The notes under the pieces: model-generated
What the model was told of the DNA's origin: nothing
The model's database searches: none
Seen by the model: only the letters and a program-made list of their open reading frames with translations
Origin: Anabaena sp. 4-3
GTDB lineage: Bacteria > Cyanobacteriota > Cyanobacteriia > Cyanobacteriales > Nostocaceae
DNA: 49,526 nucleotides
Assembly: GCF_001597745.1 (NCBI RefSeq)
Contig: NZ_LUHJ01000026.1
Coordinates: forward strand, 275,013 to 324,538
Reading direction: 5' to 3'
Made by a program: the position numbers and the translations under genes
In this document: positions 24,488 through 33,396 of the stretch, piece by piece
Layout: the number at the start of each line of letters is the position of its first letter
Numbering within the stretch: the first letter of the stretch is position 1

Positions 24488-27118
24488 ATTAACTTTATTC
24501 TTAGCTTTTAATTGTGGGTAAGCAATGCGTTTATGATGGAATTGTTGCCAAACTTCTACGAAGATTTCAGCGATTTGTGTCATTTCTTCCCTTGTTAATC
24601 CTGAATCTCTCAGTTGATTATCTTGCCATCTAGCACGGAAAATATTATTGAGCATGGTGAAAGCTTGCTCAGGATTCACATCTTTGAGCGATCGCAGTGC
24701 AGCTTCACAAGCATCCGCTAACATCACAATCCCGGTTTCCCGTGATTGGGGAATCGGGCCATCATACCGAAAATCAACTTCATTTACCTCAATGCTGGGG
24801 TCTGCTTGCGCCATTTGTTGCGCTTGATGATAAAAATACGCTATCAGCATTGTACCCTGATGTTCGGGAATAAACGCTTGAATCGCTGTTGGTAAGCGGT
24901 GTTTCCGCGCCATGACTAAGCCTTCGCTAACGTGCTTTTTGATGATTTCTGCACTTTTCCAAGGATCTTGTATCTCTGTTTCGTGTTTGTTCGGCCCGCC
25001 CATTTGATTCTCAATAAATCCTAAAGGGTCGTGCATTTTGCCGATATCATGATATAATGTCCCAGCCCTGACTAATTCCACATTACATCCTAATTTTTTC
25101 GCTGCCGCTTCCGCTAGGGTGGCTACTGATAATGTGTGTTGAAAAGTTCCTGGTGTTTCTGTGGCTAGGCGTTTGAGTAAGGGACGATTGGGATTTGCTA
25201 ATTCTGCTAACCGAATCGGGGTAACTACATCAAATAACTTTTCTAGATAGGGACTCAAGCCTAAAGCCACAATACTCCAAGCCAAACCAGATAAAACTAA
25301 TAATCCTGCTGCTTGCAGCACAATATACCAAGCTGAACCAAAGGCGGCACCAATCAGGAGTTTCATAATTAAGTAAACACCACCTTGAGTCAAGGCGATC
25401 GCTACACCCAACAGCGCGAATTCTTCCCGCGATCGCAATCTTTGAGCAATACAACTACCCAAAATTCCGCCCACAGCACCAGCTAAGAGTGTAATTGCAC
25501 TCACTTCTAAGCTTACTGGTAACAACAGCAACAGTAATACTATGACTGTCACCCCCAAGCTACGCCCATAAAAGCTACCCAACAGCAACCCTACACCCCC
25601 CCAAGTAGTGTAAGGTAAACCCATCGCCAGCACTCCAGGGGTACTCAGGGTTAATAGTAAAACTAATAAGTGATCCCGTTGTCGCAAGTGGTATTTAATA
25701 TTTCTTTCTACCAACACAAAAGTACCAATTGCTCCCGTCACTAAAGTTGCTAATTGCAGCAACCCTAGCCAGTTATTTTCTCGGCGAATCAGTTGATAAT
25801 GCTCTAGTATTTCAAAATGCTGTTGTGTAATCCTGTCTCCCTTATTGACAATGATCTGACCTCGCTTGACATTAATTAACACAGGTGTAACATCAGCTGC
25901 GGCTTGTTGCGCTTGTTTTATGCTTTGTTCTTCGTCTTTTTTTAAATTAGGCTCTAAGACGGCTAGCAACACTTTGCTGGCTAAAGCTTCCGCATTTTTA
26001 GGTACAAAAGCTTGTACTTGTAAGCTGACGGCATTTCTTAAAATACTATCTGGTAATCCCCAAGGAATACCTTGGGTAAGAATGCGTTCTGCACTTTGAT
26101 GAATTCCTGCTTGTGTTTTTGTCCACTCATGATCTGGCAATTGCAGCAGGACTGTTTGATTGTAGACTGTTTGTGTGGTAATCGTATTCAGTCTGAGTAG
26201 TTGAGCATGGGCTTGGCTGTATGCTTGACGAGCTTGAGTAATCCGAGCTAAAAGTGTGGATAAGTTCTGCTCGCTAGTGGTGATGCGATAAGCTACTAAT
26301 TCGGCTAATGCTTGCGTCAACTCACTTTTGCTAGCAATATTAACGGTTTGATTGCCCTGATTTTGACTGTTTTGACTGCTGGTAAATTTATTGTTCCTAG
26401 CAGGTTGATTGATTGTATTTTGTCTTTGGATAGCAGTATTTTCAATAGAGGTTAATAACGCCTGCCATTCCGACTCAGAGCAAGAGCGTAGATAATGCTG
26501 GGTAGGTATAGACAACACCGAAGCATCGTAAAACGGAAAAGAACCAGCTATGTTACGAATGGTGTTACCTTCATCTAGGATTTTTTGTAACTGTTGATTG
26601 ATATTTTCAGTAATTTCCGCATCAATCATTAATACTGGTGTGGAAGCTTTACTGGCATTTTTGCGTTTATCTGCGGTTCGCGTCTTATCTTCAATCGTGT
26701 CAGCATAAGGCGCGTTAATTGTCTGCGGTGCAATAGTTCCTACTTTTAATTGGGGTTGGTTGTATAATTTATTTCCTATTACACCAGTCAGTGATACAAC
26801 TGCGATCGCTAAAATCAACGAAGAACGCTTTTCGTGTGCCCAGGCTAGACCTACTGCATCAATCCTACTTTGATTTTTGCCCAATTTTGTCATTGCTCTG
26901 AGGTCTATTTTGCGTTTTTGGTGTTCGCTATTGTAACTATTTTTTAATAAATTGAAGAGTATATTTTTGAGGACAAATTTTGGGGATGCGTTCCTAGAGG
27001 TTTGACGTTTTTCATGTACACTCACAAGAAATCTACCTTTACGGCTAATTAATTTATACCTTCGCCGCCAATGGCTCAATTGCTGATTTAAAGACTGAAA
27101 AAATAGCTGTCTTTTCAT
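24482..27118 (-). CDS. 7TM-HD family phosphohydrolase (PgpH-like, probable cyclic-di-AMP phosphodiesterase)
   Basis: From the ATG at 27118 the product is 878 residues. An upstream in-frame ATG adds 20 residues that lie in a G-rich intergenic repeat, so I prefer MKRQLFFQSL; a later Met (MTKLGKNQ) is also possible. Layout: a basic N-terminus, one membrane helix (LILAIAVVSLTGVIGN), a large extracytoplasmic 7TMR-HDED-like domain (to ~440), a block of about seven membrane helices, then a cytoplasmic HD domain with TPGTFQHTLSVATLAEAAA, LYHDIGKM and the later PEHQGTMLIAYFYH. This is the build of PgpH proteins, which break down cyclic di-AMP in other bacteria. That activity is inferred here. A glutamine/asparagine-rich insert lies in the extracytoplasmic domain. 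Confidence 0.9.
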   Translation of the reverse strand: MKRQLFFQSLNQQLSHWRRRYKLISRKGRFLVSVHEKRQTSRNASPKFVLKNILFNLLKNSYNSEHQKRKIDLRAMTKLGKNQSRIDAVGLAWAHEKRSSLILAIAVVSLTGVIGNKLYNQPQLKVGTIAPQTINAPYADTIEDKTRTADKRKNASKASTPVLMIDAEITENINQQLQKILDEGNTIRNIAGSFPFYDASVLSIPTQHYLRSCSESEWQALLTSIENTAIQRQNTINQPARNNKFTSSQNSQNQGNQTVNIASKSELTQALAELVAYRITTSEQNLSTLLARITQARQAYSQAHAQLLRLNTITTQTVYNQTVLLQLPDHEWTKTQAGIHQSAERILTQGIPWGLPDSILRNAVSLQVQAFVPKNAEALASKVLLAVLEPNLKKDEEQSIKQAQQAAADVTPVLINVKRGQIIVNKGDRITQQHFEILEHYQLIRRENNWLGLLQLATLVTGAIGTFVLVERNIKYHLRQRDHLLVLLLTLSTPGVLAMGLPYTTWGGVGLLLGSFYGRSLGVTVIVLLLLLLPVSLEVSAITLLAGAVGGILGSCIAQRLRSREEFALLGVAIALTQGGVYLIMKLLIGAAFGSAWYIVLQAAGLLVLSGLAWSIVALGLSPYLEKLFDVVTPIRLAELANPNRPLLKRLATETPGTFQHTLSVATLAEAAAKKLGCNVELVRAGTLYHDIGKMHDPLGFIENQMGGPNKHETEIQDPWKSAEIIKKHVSEGLVMARKHRLPTAIQAFIPEHQGTMLIAYFYHQAQQMAQADPSIEVNEVDFRYDGPIPQSRETGIVMLADACEAALRSLKDVNPEQAFTMLNNIFRARWQDNQLRDSGLTREEMTQIAEIFVEVWQQFHHKRIAYPQLKAKNKVNS

Positions 27119-27136
27119 TACCTCTAGCCGTAAACA

Positions 27137-27235
27137 AGAAGCAGGGGAGCGGAGGGAGCAGGGGAGATGTTTCCCCACAATTCTCTAATTTTGTAGGCGT
27201 AAGCCTAGCCGTAGGCTATGGGTGAATGTTCAGTG
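27137..27235 (+). repeat. Composite G-rich / GTAGGCGTAAGCC repeat, copy 1
   Basis: A GGAGCAGGGGAG stretch, then TTTCCCCA-AATTCTCTAATTTT and GTAGGCGTAAGCCTAGCCGT AGGCTATG make a composite that recurs in the same order at 32104-32195. It separates the two minus-strand genes. Confidence 0.6.
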
Positions 27236-27249
27236 ACTCTCACCCATGC

Positions 27250-28188
27250 TCAACGCGCCCGGATGACGCGAGGAGCTGCATAAACGCAAGGTGAAGCTTG
27301 TCCATCAGACATAACACATTCTTCTGCTTGAGATTCTAGAGCATTGAGAGCAGGATCATACACTCCCGACCAAACAGCCGCCAGTGCATCAGCCAATTCT
27401 AGCATTGGCGAAATTTGGCTCAGTTCGTCGGTGGTTGCATCTGCTGATACCAGTGCAACTCTCCAATTGACAGGAATACTGACACTGCTGTTATAAGTTC
27501 CAGATAAAACACCAGTGATAGCACTGATAGTTGGGGAATGTAAAATCCTCGGTTTTTGTCGCCAGCTACCATGCTCAGGATTAGCCCGTGAAACCGCTAA
27601 CCGAAAGTCTTCTAAGGTACTGAGAAAGTAGTAAAAAGCCAGAGAAACGCTCAGAATTAGCTTGTCTTCTCTATCCAACTCGGCTTGTACTCTTTCTAAC
27701 CCTGCTGAGGCTGCTAACAAATTATGTAATTTAATTAAGTTTTGTGGGATTGAGGTAGGAGTCTCGCCAATAAAGGTAATGATTTGTGGGATTAAGGTTT
27801 GGGGTTGTAGTTTTTCTGTGAGTGATTGCGCGATCGCATACCCTATAGCTAGAATACTATCCCTCACCACTAGATTGTCATGCCATTTTGACAGTCTCAG
27901 TAAATTTTGGTGTAGTTTTACTGGATTGTCATGAAAAAACAATGATATGGGAATTGAGGCGAAAATTACTGTTTTCGGCTTTAAATCCGTAAATTTATGT
28001 GGATAAAGCTCTAACCAATTATCTATATCTAATTTGCCCAGTTTAATTAAACTCGTAGCACCGGGAACTACTGCTTGAGCCAAGTCAGAATGAATCTGCT
28101 GGTTTGCCTGGTGCATCTGCGCTAAGGTTTCCCCTAGTAATCCGCCCAGTAAAGCACCTCGGAACCGATTTACAAGTGAATAACGCAT
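27250..28188 (-). CDS. ADP-ribosylglycohydrolase-like protein
   Basis: This 312-residue helical protein begins YSLVNRFRGALLGGLLGETL, which resembles the GALLGLAxGDALG entry of ADP-ribosylglycohydrolase folds, and has later helices of the same type (VRDSILAIGYAIAQSL, LADALAAVWSGVYDPA). The metal-binding acidic residues of true ADP-ribosylhydrolases are not clearly present (the 'GDALG' Asp is a Glu-Thr here), so it may be a degenerate, non-catalytic member. The start has GGAG five bases upstream. It follows aroQ on the same strand with a 57-base gap. A deacylase of ADP-ribosyl groups is the known family role; activity here is uncertain. Confidence 0.6.
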   Translation of the reverse strand: MRYSLVNRFRGALLGGLLGETLAQMHQANQQIHSDLAQAVVPGATSLIKLGKLDIDNWLELYPHKFTDLKPKTVIFASIPISLFFHDNPVKLHQNLLRLSKWHDNLVVRDSILAIGYAIAQSLTEKLQPQTLIPQIITFIGETPTSIPQNLIKLHNLLAASAGLERVQAELDREDKLILSVSLAFYYFLSTLEDFRLAVSRANPEHGSWRQKPRILHSPTISAITGVLSGTYNSSVSIPVNWRVALVSADATTDELSQISPMLELADALAAVWSGVYDPALNALESQAEECVMSDGQASPCVYAAPRVIRAR

Positions 28189-28245
28189 AGTCTCCAGAAG
28201 TAAAAAGTTAAAAGTTAGTTATTTTACCTTTTTACTTTTAACTTT

Positions 28246-28695
28246 TTACTGAGTTACATGATGCACCAAAGCTTGTAAACCTAACAGGTAACTTTGTACA
28301 CCAAACCCACTGATTTGACCAATGACTACCGGGGCTATGTAGGAATGATGGCGGAACTCTTCTCTGCGGTAAATGTTACTGAGATGCACTTCTACCGTCG
28401 GTATATTTACAGCAGCGATCGCATCTCTTAACGCCACACTCGTATGAGTATAAGCCCCGGCATTTATCAGAATTCCTTGATGTTTTCCTAATGCCTCATG
28501 AATTGCATCCACCAACACGCCTTCATGATTTGACTGCACAGGAAAAACCTGTGCTTGTAAATTTTTTCCTGCTGCTTCTAACAGACAGTTAATTTCTGCC
28601 AAGGTAGTAGAACCATAAACTCCTGGTTCTCGTTGTCCCAGCAAATTTAGGTTTGGCCCATGCAGCACCAAAATACTTAAATGTTTTCCTGTCAA
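28246..28695 (-). CDS. aroQ: 3-dehydroquinate dehydratase, type II
   Basis: This enzyme converts 3-dehydroquinate to 3-dehydroshikimate in the shikimate pathway to aromatic amino acids. The 149-residue length fits the type II (dodecameric) class. Family motifs are all present: [20 protein letters not shown] (residues 9-28, with catalytic Tyr27), [15 protein letters not shown] (Glu and substrate loop), [17 protein letters not shown], and [19 protein letters not shown] (catalytic His103-type residue and Arg). The ATG lies 19 bases after the stop of a 45-residue gene on the same strand. Confidence 0.97.
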   Translation of the reverse strand: MTGKHLSILVLHGPNLNLLGQREPGVYGSTTLAEINCLLEAAGKNLQAQVFPVQSNHEGVLVDAIHEALGKHQGILINAGAYTHTSVALRDAIAAVNIPTVEVHLSNIYRREEFRHHSYIAPVVIGQISGFGVQSYLLGLQALVHHVTQ

Positions 28696-28714
28696 TTATT
28701 ACACCTGCGGCCTC

Positions 28715-28852
28715 TTATCTACGACGCGATCGCTCATCTACAGGGATCGGAATCAGTTCTGGTTCCGGCTCTACTTCAGGCCCTAGTAGGGCTTCAATCA
28801 GCTTACGCGCCAATTCTTTTAGCTTTTCCAGTACCTTATCTATATAGTCCAT
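28715..28852 (-). CDS. Small charged protein upstream of aroQ, 45 residues
   Basis: The minus-strand frame from ATG 28852 reads MDYIDKVLEKLKELARKLIE, then ALLGPEVEPEPELIPIPV and DERSRRR. It is an amphipathic helix followed by a Pro/Glu-rich segment and a basic tail. AGGAG lies 11 bases before the ATG. It ends 19 bases before aroQ, so the two are probably one transcript. I know no function; the codon pattern and ribosome site support it. Confidence 0.6.
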   Translation of the reverse strand: MDYIDKVLEKLKELARKLIEALLGPEVEPEPELIPIPVDERSRRR

Positions 28853-29128
28853 TAAACTGACTGCTCCTGAGAGACTACCTCAATTTTAATTAACAGCTAC
28901 GCAGAAACTGGCGTAATGTTGCACCTCTGGCTGGCAACCAGGCTGATACACACTTTTGTATTTTGGGCATAAACCAATTTTAAAAATTTAGTGTTGTGAT
29001 CTGCCTTACTTTTTAGAGTATCACATTCGCCACTGATTGAACTGTATTATTCAATGGACAATGGGCAGGGGGCATGAGGAATTGGACATTAGCCAATAGT
29101 TAAAAGCCATCACATCAAAATATATTCA
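28853..29128. other. Intergenic region without visible gene
   Basis: This is an AT-rich gap between the minus-strand small ORF/aroQ unit and topA. It should contain the promoter of that unit. I see no hairpin or coding frame. Confidence 0.5.
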
Positions 29129-29166
29129 GTGACTAATGACTAATGACTAATGACTAATGACTCATA
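29129..29166 (+). repeat. STRR heptanucleotide array (CTAATGA)
   Basis: About five heptamers abut the stop codon of topA. Confidence 0.85.
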
Positions 29167-29167
29167 A

Positions 29168-31801
29168 CTAAGCCTTTGCCGTTTTTTTCTTGCTGGTTGT
29201 CGTGGACTTGGATTTAGTCGTGGTGGATTTAGTTGACTTGCGGGTTTTGCTAGTCGAGGCTTTAGCGGCTAGCAATTCCAAGGCTTGAGATAAGGTGACA
29301 TCTTCCACAGATACACCTTCTGGTATCCCCACGTTAGTCTTGCCGTGCTTAATGTAAGGGCCATAGGGGCCGTCGTAGATATTCACTGGTGCATCATCAT
29401 CGGGATGAGTACCCAATTCCCGTAAAGCCGCTTTCGACTTACTACTGCTAGCACCACGGGTTTTTTTCTGTTCTGATAACAATTCCAAAGCCCTGGCTAG
29501 GGAAATTGTCAAGACATCATCACCAGCTTTTAACGAACGGTAATCTTTACCGGCTTTTCCTTGGTCATGGACAACATAGGGGCCAAAACGTCCTAAACTA
29601 GCTTGGATTTTACAACCTGTTTCTGGATGTACTCCCAAAGTCCGGGGGAGTGACAACAAACCAATGGCTGTTTCTAGGGTAATGGTTTCGGGAGTCACAC
29701 CCTTGGGCAAAGATGCTTGCTTAGGTTTGGGGTTTTCCTCTGTCTTGTCCCCTAACTGCACATAAGGGCCATAAGCTCCAATTTTCACGTAAATCGGTTC
29801 ACCCGTTTCCGGATGACGACCTAGTTGATCTGGACCGGCGGTTTTTTGTCGTAGCAAGACTTCTACCTGTTTAGGGTTGAGGTCGGCTGGTGTTAAATCT
29901 TTGGGAATGGAAGCGGTAACTACACCGTCACCATTTTCGACTTCAATGTAAGGCCCATATTTACCAATACGGATTTTAGCGGCTAAATTTTCTAGTTCTA
30001 CAGTTCTGGCTGTATTCGGATCAATTTGGCTTTCTTGTTCTTTAACCAGGGTTTCCAAACCTTGCTCCCCTAAATAAAAATCCCGTAGGTAGGGTAGCCA
30101 GTTAGCTTCACCTTCGGCGATATCATCCAAAGTTTGTTCCATTTTCGAGGTGAAACTAGGGTCAACGATATCGGGGAAATGTTTTTCTAACAAGTCGGTG
30201 ACGGCGAAGGCGGTAAAGGTAGGAATTAGGGCATTATTCACCAGTTGGGCGTAACCTTTATCGAGGATAGTGCCGATAATGCTAGCGTAGGTACTAGGAC
30301 GACCGATACCTTCACTTTCTAGGGTTTTAACTAGGGTAGCTTCGGTGTATCTGGCTGGGGGTTGGGTTTCGTGACCGATAGCTTCTAAATCTTGACAATT
30401 GGGGTGATCACCAACTTTCAAGTTAGGTAGAATTACTTCCTGGTCTTCTAATGCGGCTTCTGGGTCATCAGAACCTTCCACGTAGGCGCGGAGATAGCCA
30501 GGAAAGTCGATCCGCTTCCCGGAAGCGCGGAAACCAGCATCTTCAACTTTTAACTGGACGGTGATTTGGGTTTGGCGGGAGTCAGCCATTTGACAGGCGA
30601 CGGTACGCTTCCAAATCAAGTCATACAGGGCTAATTCCCGACCACTTAAGCCGGTTTCTTGGGGGGTGCGGAAACTGCTGCCGGCGGGACGAATGGCTTC
30701 GTGGGCTTCCTGCGCGCCTTTAGATTTGGTGGTGTATTGTCGGGGTTGGGGACTGAGGTATTCTTTGCCATAGCGTTGTTCGACACAGCTACGGGCAGCT
30801 GCGATCGCCTGTTCTGACAAATGCACCGAGTCTGTACGCATATAGGTAATATACCCTTGCTCATACAAGTTTTGAGCAATTCGCATAGTATCCCGTGCAG
30901 ACAGACGCAGTTTGCGGTTTGATTCTTGCTGCAAGGTGGAAGTGGTAAACGGTGGCGCAGGTTTGCGGGTTACGGGGCGTTCTTCCACTTCGGCAACTGT
31001 CCAGGGTTTATCGGTCAGTCGTTCCTTGAGGGCGATCGCCTGCTCCTCAGACAACAGCACCACATTGCGCCCGGCGGCGATTTGCCCGGTGGATGGGTCA
31101 AAATCCGCCCCCGTTGCCACTTTCGTGCCTCCTAGGGTGACTAACTGGGCGGTAAATGGGCTTTTATTGTGCTGTAGGTAGGCTTTTAAATCCCAGTATG
31201 TGCCTTCTCGGAAAGCCCGACGCTGACGTTCTTTGTTGACTAACAACCGCACAGCCACAGACTGCACCCGTCCGGCAGATAATCCCCAAGCGATTTTTTT
31301 CCACAAGAGGGGGGAGAGGGTATAGCCTACTAAGCGGTCTAAAATCCGGCGAGTTTCCTGGGCGCGGACTAGCTGCTCATCGATATTCCGGCAATTTTTC
31401 AAAGCCTTGGCGATCGCGTCTTGGGTGATCTCATGGAACACCATCCGCTTAGTTGGCACTTTCGGCTTGAGCAACTGGTATAAATGCCAACTAATGCTTT
31501 CACCTTCCCGGTCTTCGTCAGTTGCCAGGATCAGTTCATTTGCTTCCTTTAAAGCATCTTTAAGCTGGGTGACAACTTTCTTTTTGTCTTTAGGTACAAC
31601 ATATACAGGTTCAAAGTCTGCGTCCACATTTACCCCAAGCTGCGCCCATGCTTCCCCTTTGACAGCAGCAGGAATTTCACTCGCCGACTGGGGTAGGTCA
31701 CGCACATGACCCATCGACGCTTCTACCCGATAGTTTTTTGGCAGGTAGTTGCGAATGGTACGAGCTTTAGTTGGAGATTCGACAATGACGAGAGTTGACA
31801 T
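29168..31801 (-). CDS. topA: DNA topoisomerase I
   Basis: This type IA enzyme relaxes negative supercoils. It is 877 residues long. The Toprim domain opens with [17 protein letters not shown] and has the metal motif ATDEDREGE (~93-101). The active-site tyrosine is Tyr320 in [25 protein letters not shown] is also conserved. Instead of the zinc fingers of E. coli TopA, the C-terminal part carries four short repeats with GPY ([40 protein letters not shown]), the known Topo_C_Rpt type. It ends with a ~40-residue Lys/Ser/Thr-rich basic tail that likely helps DNA binding. It is monocistronic. Confidence 0.97.
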   Translation of the reverse strand: MSTLVIVESPTKARTIRNYLPKNYRVEASMGHVRDLPQSASEIPAAVKGEAWAQLGVNVDADFEPVYVVPKDKKKVVTQLKDALKEANELILATDEDREGESISWHLYQLLKPKVPTKRMVFHEITQDAIAKALKNCRNIDEQLVRAQETRRILDRLVGYTLSPLLWKKIAWGLSAGRVQSVAVRLLVNKERQRRAFREGTYWDLKAYLQHNKSPFTAQLVTLGGTKVATGADFDPSTGQIAAGRNVVLLSEEQAIALKERLTDKPWTVAEVEERPVTRKPAPPFTTSTLQQESNRKLRLSARDTMRIAQNLYEQGYITYMRTDSVHLSEQAIAAARSCVEQRYGKEYLSPQPRQYTTKSKGAQEAHEAIRPAGSSFRTPQETGLSGRELALYDLIWKRTVACQMADSRQTQITVQLKVEDAGFRASGKRIDFPGYLRAYVEGSDDPEAALEDQEVILPNLKVGDHPNCQDLEAIGHETQPPARYTEATLVKTLESEGIGRPSTYASIIGTILDKGYAQLVNNALIPTFTAFAVTDLLEKHFPDIVDPSFTSKMEQTLDDIAEGEANWLPYLRDFYLGEQGLETLVKEQESQIDPNTARTVELENLAAKIRIGKYGPYIEVENGDGVVTASIPKDLTPADLNPKQVEVLLRQKTAGPDQLGRHPETGEPIYVKIGAYGPYVQLGDKTEENPKPKQASLPKGVTPETITLETAIGLLSLPRTLGVHPETGCKIQASLGRFGPYVVHDQGKAGKDYRSLKAGDDVLTISLARALELLSEQKKTRGASSSKSKAALRELGTHPDDDAPVNIYDGPYGPYIKHGKTNVGIPEGVSVEDVTLSQALELLAAKASTSKTRKSTKSTTTKSKSTTTSKKKTAKA

Positions 31802-32461
31802 GGAGATTTCAAAAAAAGAGTAGCTGCGAAGCTAAACAGTCAAATTGATGTAATTTTGGCGAAATGTCAAGATGAAAATCGTACTTACTGTAGTTTAAGC
31901 CTCATGAAACCTTGACTCATAAGGCGAAAATCCTGCCAATGTTGGGTGCAGTCCTTGATAGAGGTTAAGGTAGAACATCGCTGGATGTGAATTTTTCAGC
32001 TATTTCTAATCTTTAACTTATCAGAGGCAGAATTGGCGACTACTGTTTTCACGATACCCCACCAGTCAAATACAGGAATAAGTTTTGTCAGCATCTGGGG
32101 GTGTAGGGGGGCAGGGGAGGCAGGGCGAGAAGACTTTCCCCAAAATTCATTAATTTTTTAGGCGCAAGCCCAGCCGCAGGCTATGCGTGAATTTTAAATT
32201 GTGAATTGATTTGTCCCCAATCCTTGTTTCCTCAGTCTGTGCCAAAATTAAATCAAATTTGCCAGAAAAAGCGTAGTGGTGTTTTTACTTATCCCCAACC
32301 TTAGCATTAGCGTAGCCAGAATCCCCCAATTCTCATTCAGGGAGTGCTAACGAATACAGCAAAGTCCACCCCAAAACCATCGCCATCTCAATGGTCAAGA
32401 ACATAGACAAAGGCCGCACCGCAACGGGTGTTAATTCAGGGTATTAACTGCACCCGCATCT
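31802..32461. other. Intergenic region with repeats, no intact gene
   Basis: This is the start of a 1.08-kb gap between topA and the RRM gene. Apart from the composite repeat I find only short frames. It should include the topA promoter. Confidence 0.5.
32104..32195 (+). repeat. Composite G-rich / TAGGCGCAAGCCC repeat, copy 2
   Basis: A G-rich stretch, TTTCCCCAAAATTCATTAAT and then TAGGCGCAAGCCCAGCCGCA GGCTATGCG match 27137-27235 in order, with about 75-80 percent identity by eye. Confidence 0.6.
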
Positions 32462-32687
32462 GTGAACAATTACCAGCAAGTGAATTTAGATAGTTGGGTA
32501 GAATATACCCTTTTACAGATTGACAATCCCATTGATATCGAGGCAATTTACTTATTAAAAATAACTGCTTTGCCGCACGGGAGCGAGTCACCTTTTGCTG
32601 ATTCCTCCTGCTACTAATTCAGCATGGGAGGCTATTTGCAGGGTGAATAGGAGTCTTGACACAGATGATTTAGCTGTGCCAAATTGA
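32462..32687 (+). pseudogene. Frameshifted remnant of a cyanobacterial hypothetical protein
   Basis: The frame from 32462 reads NYQQVNLDSWVEYTLLQIDN and PIDIEAIYLLKITALP, then becomes meaningless. The +1 frame takes over with SHLLLIPPATNSAWEAICRV and NRSLDTDDLAVPN and stops at 32687. The second part resembles the end of a cyanobacterial family I remember with 'LRVPPxxxSAREAIxWVN'. Together they look like one decayed gene with a frameshift near 32575. No start with a ribosome site is visible. Confidence 0.35.
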
Positions 32688-32777
32688 TTTATCTATAGTC
32701 ATAAAACCCTGTATTCTACCATACATGAAACCAAATATTTAAAATGAGACTTTACGAACCATGAAGTTGTGCTAAAA

Positions 32778-32783
32778 TATAAT
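32778..32783 (+). promoter_or_regulatory. Candidate -10 element of the RNA-binding protein gene
   Basis: TATAAT lies 101 bases before the ATG, leaving a long (~95-base) 5' leader. No good -35 is at 17 bases. Long leaders are known for cold-inducible cyanobacterial rbp genes, so post-transcriptional control is plausible. Confidence 0.4.
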
Positions 32784-32883
32784 AGGAGAAGTTAAGTTCG
32801 GCGATACGTATCTTGTTGTTAGTCATAATTGCAAGCGGCTCTCCGGATCAACATCTCTGCCCCAATGGATTCTGGAGAGTTTC

Positions 32884-33195
32884 ATGTCAATCTACGTAGG
32901 GAACCTATCCTACAGCGTCACTCAAGACGACCTCACTAAAGTATTTTCCGAGTACGGAGAAGTTAAGCGTGTTCAGTTACCTACAGACAGGGAAACTGGA
33001 CGCGCTCGTGGCTTTGGTTTCGTTGAAATGGAAACTTCAGCTGCTGAAGATGCTGCTATCCAAGCTTTGGACGGTGCTGAATGGATGGGTCGTGTAATGA
33101 AAGTTAATAAAGCTCGTCCACGGGAAGAGAAAGGCACTCGTGCAGGCGGTGGTGGTTGGGGAAAAAATAATGGTGGATACTCACGACAATATTAA
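32884..33195 (+). CDS. RRM-type RNA-binding protein (Rbp family)
   Basis: This 103-residue protein has one RNA-recognition motif with RNP2 IYVGNL (residues 3-8) and RNP1 RGFGFVEM (~42-49), and then a short glycine-rich tail (RAGGGGWGKNNGGYSRQY). This is the standard form of cyanobacterial glycine-rich Rbp proteins, many of which are induced by cold and act as RNA chaperones or help localise mRNA at thylakoids. GGAGAG at 32873-32878 is the ribosome site. The long AT-rich leader and the following terminator make it monocistronic. Confidence 0.95.
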   Translation: MSIYVGNLSYSVTQDDLTKVFSEYGEVKRVQLPTDRETGRARGFGFVEMETSAAEDAAIQALDGAEWMGRVMKVNKARPREEKGTRAGGGGWGKNNGGYSRQY

Positions 33196-33242
33196 GTCTT
33201 GAGAAAATTCAACCTTTAACAAAAATAACTTATCCCATAACT

Positions 33243-33273
33243 GGCGGTTCGGTCATTTACTGAACCGCTTTTT
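33243..33273 (+). terminator. Terminator of the rbp gene
   Basis: GCGGTTC pairs with GAACCGC across a short loop and is followed by TTTTT. Confidence 0.85.
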
Positions 33274-33396
33274 GGATTTGTCGGTAAAATACTTGATGAT
33301 TTCTAAATACCAAATTCTTAACAGGTATTGTAAAACTTATTGAGAATTGTGACCGTCAACTCTATGAAGACGATACATATCTGATCAGAAGTTACG

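Noticed and set aside
27119-27178. Earlier ATG for the HD phosphohydrolase
   Set aside because: The added 20 residues are encoded by a G-rich intergenic repeat, and the next Met fits better.
28653-28847. Plus-strand open frame opposite the 45-residue gene and aroQ start
   Set aside because: Ser-rich shadow of the minus-strand frames; the minus-strand frame has a ribosome site and a sensible sequence.
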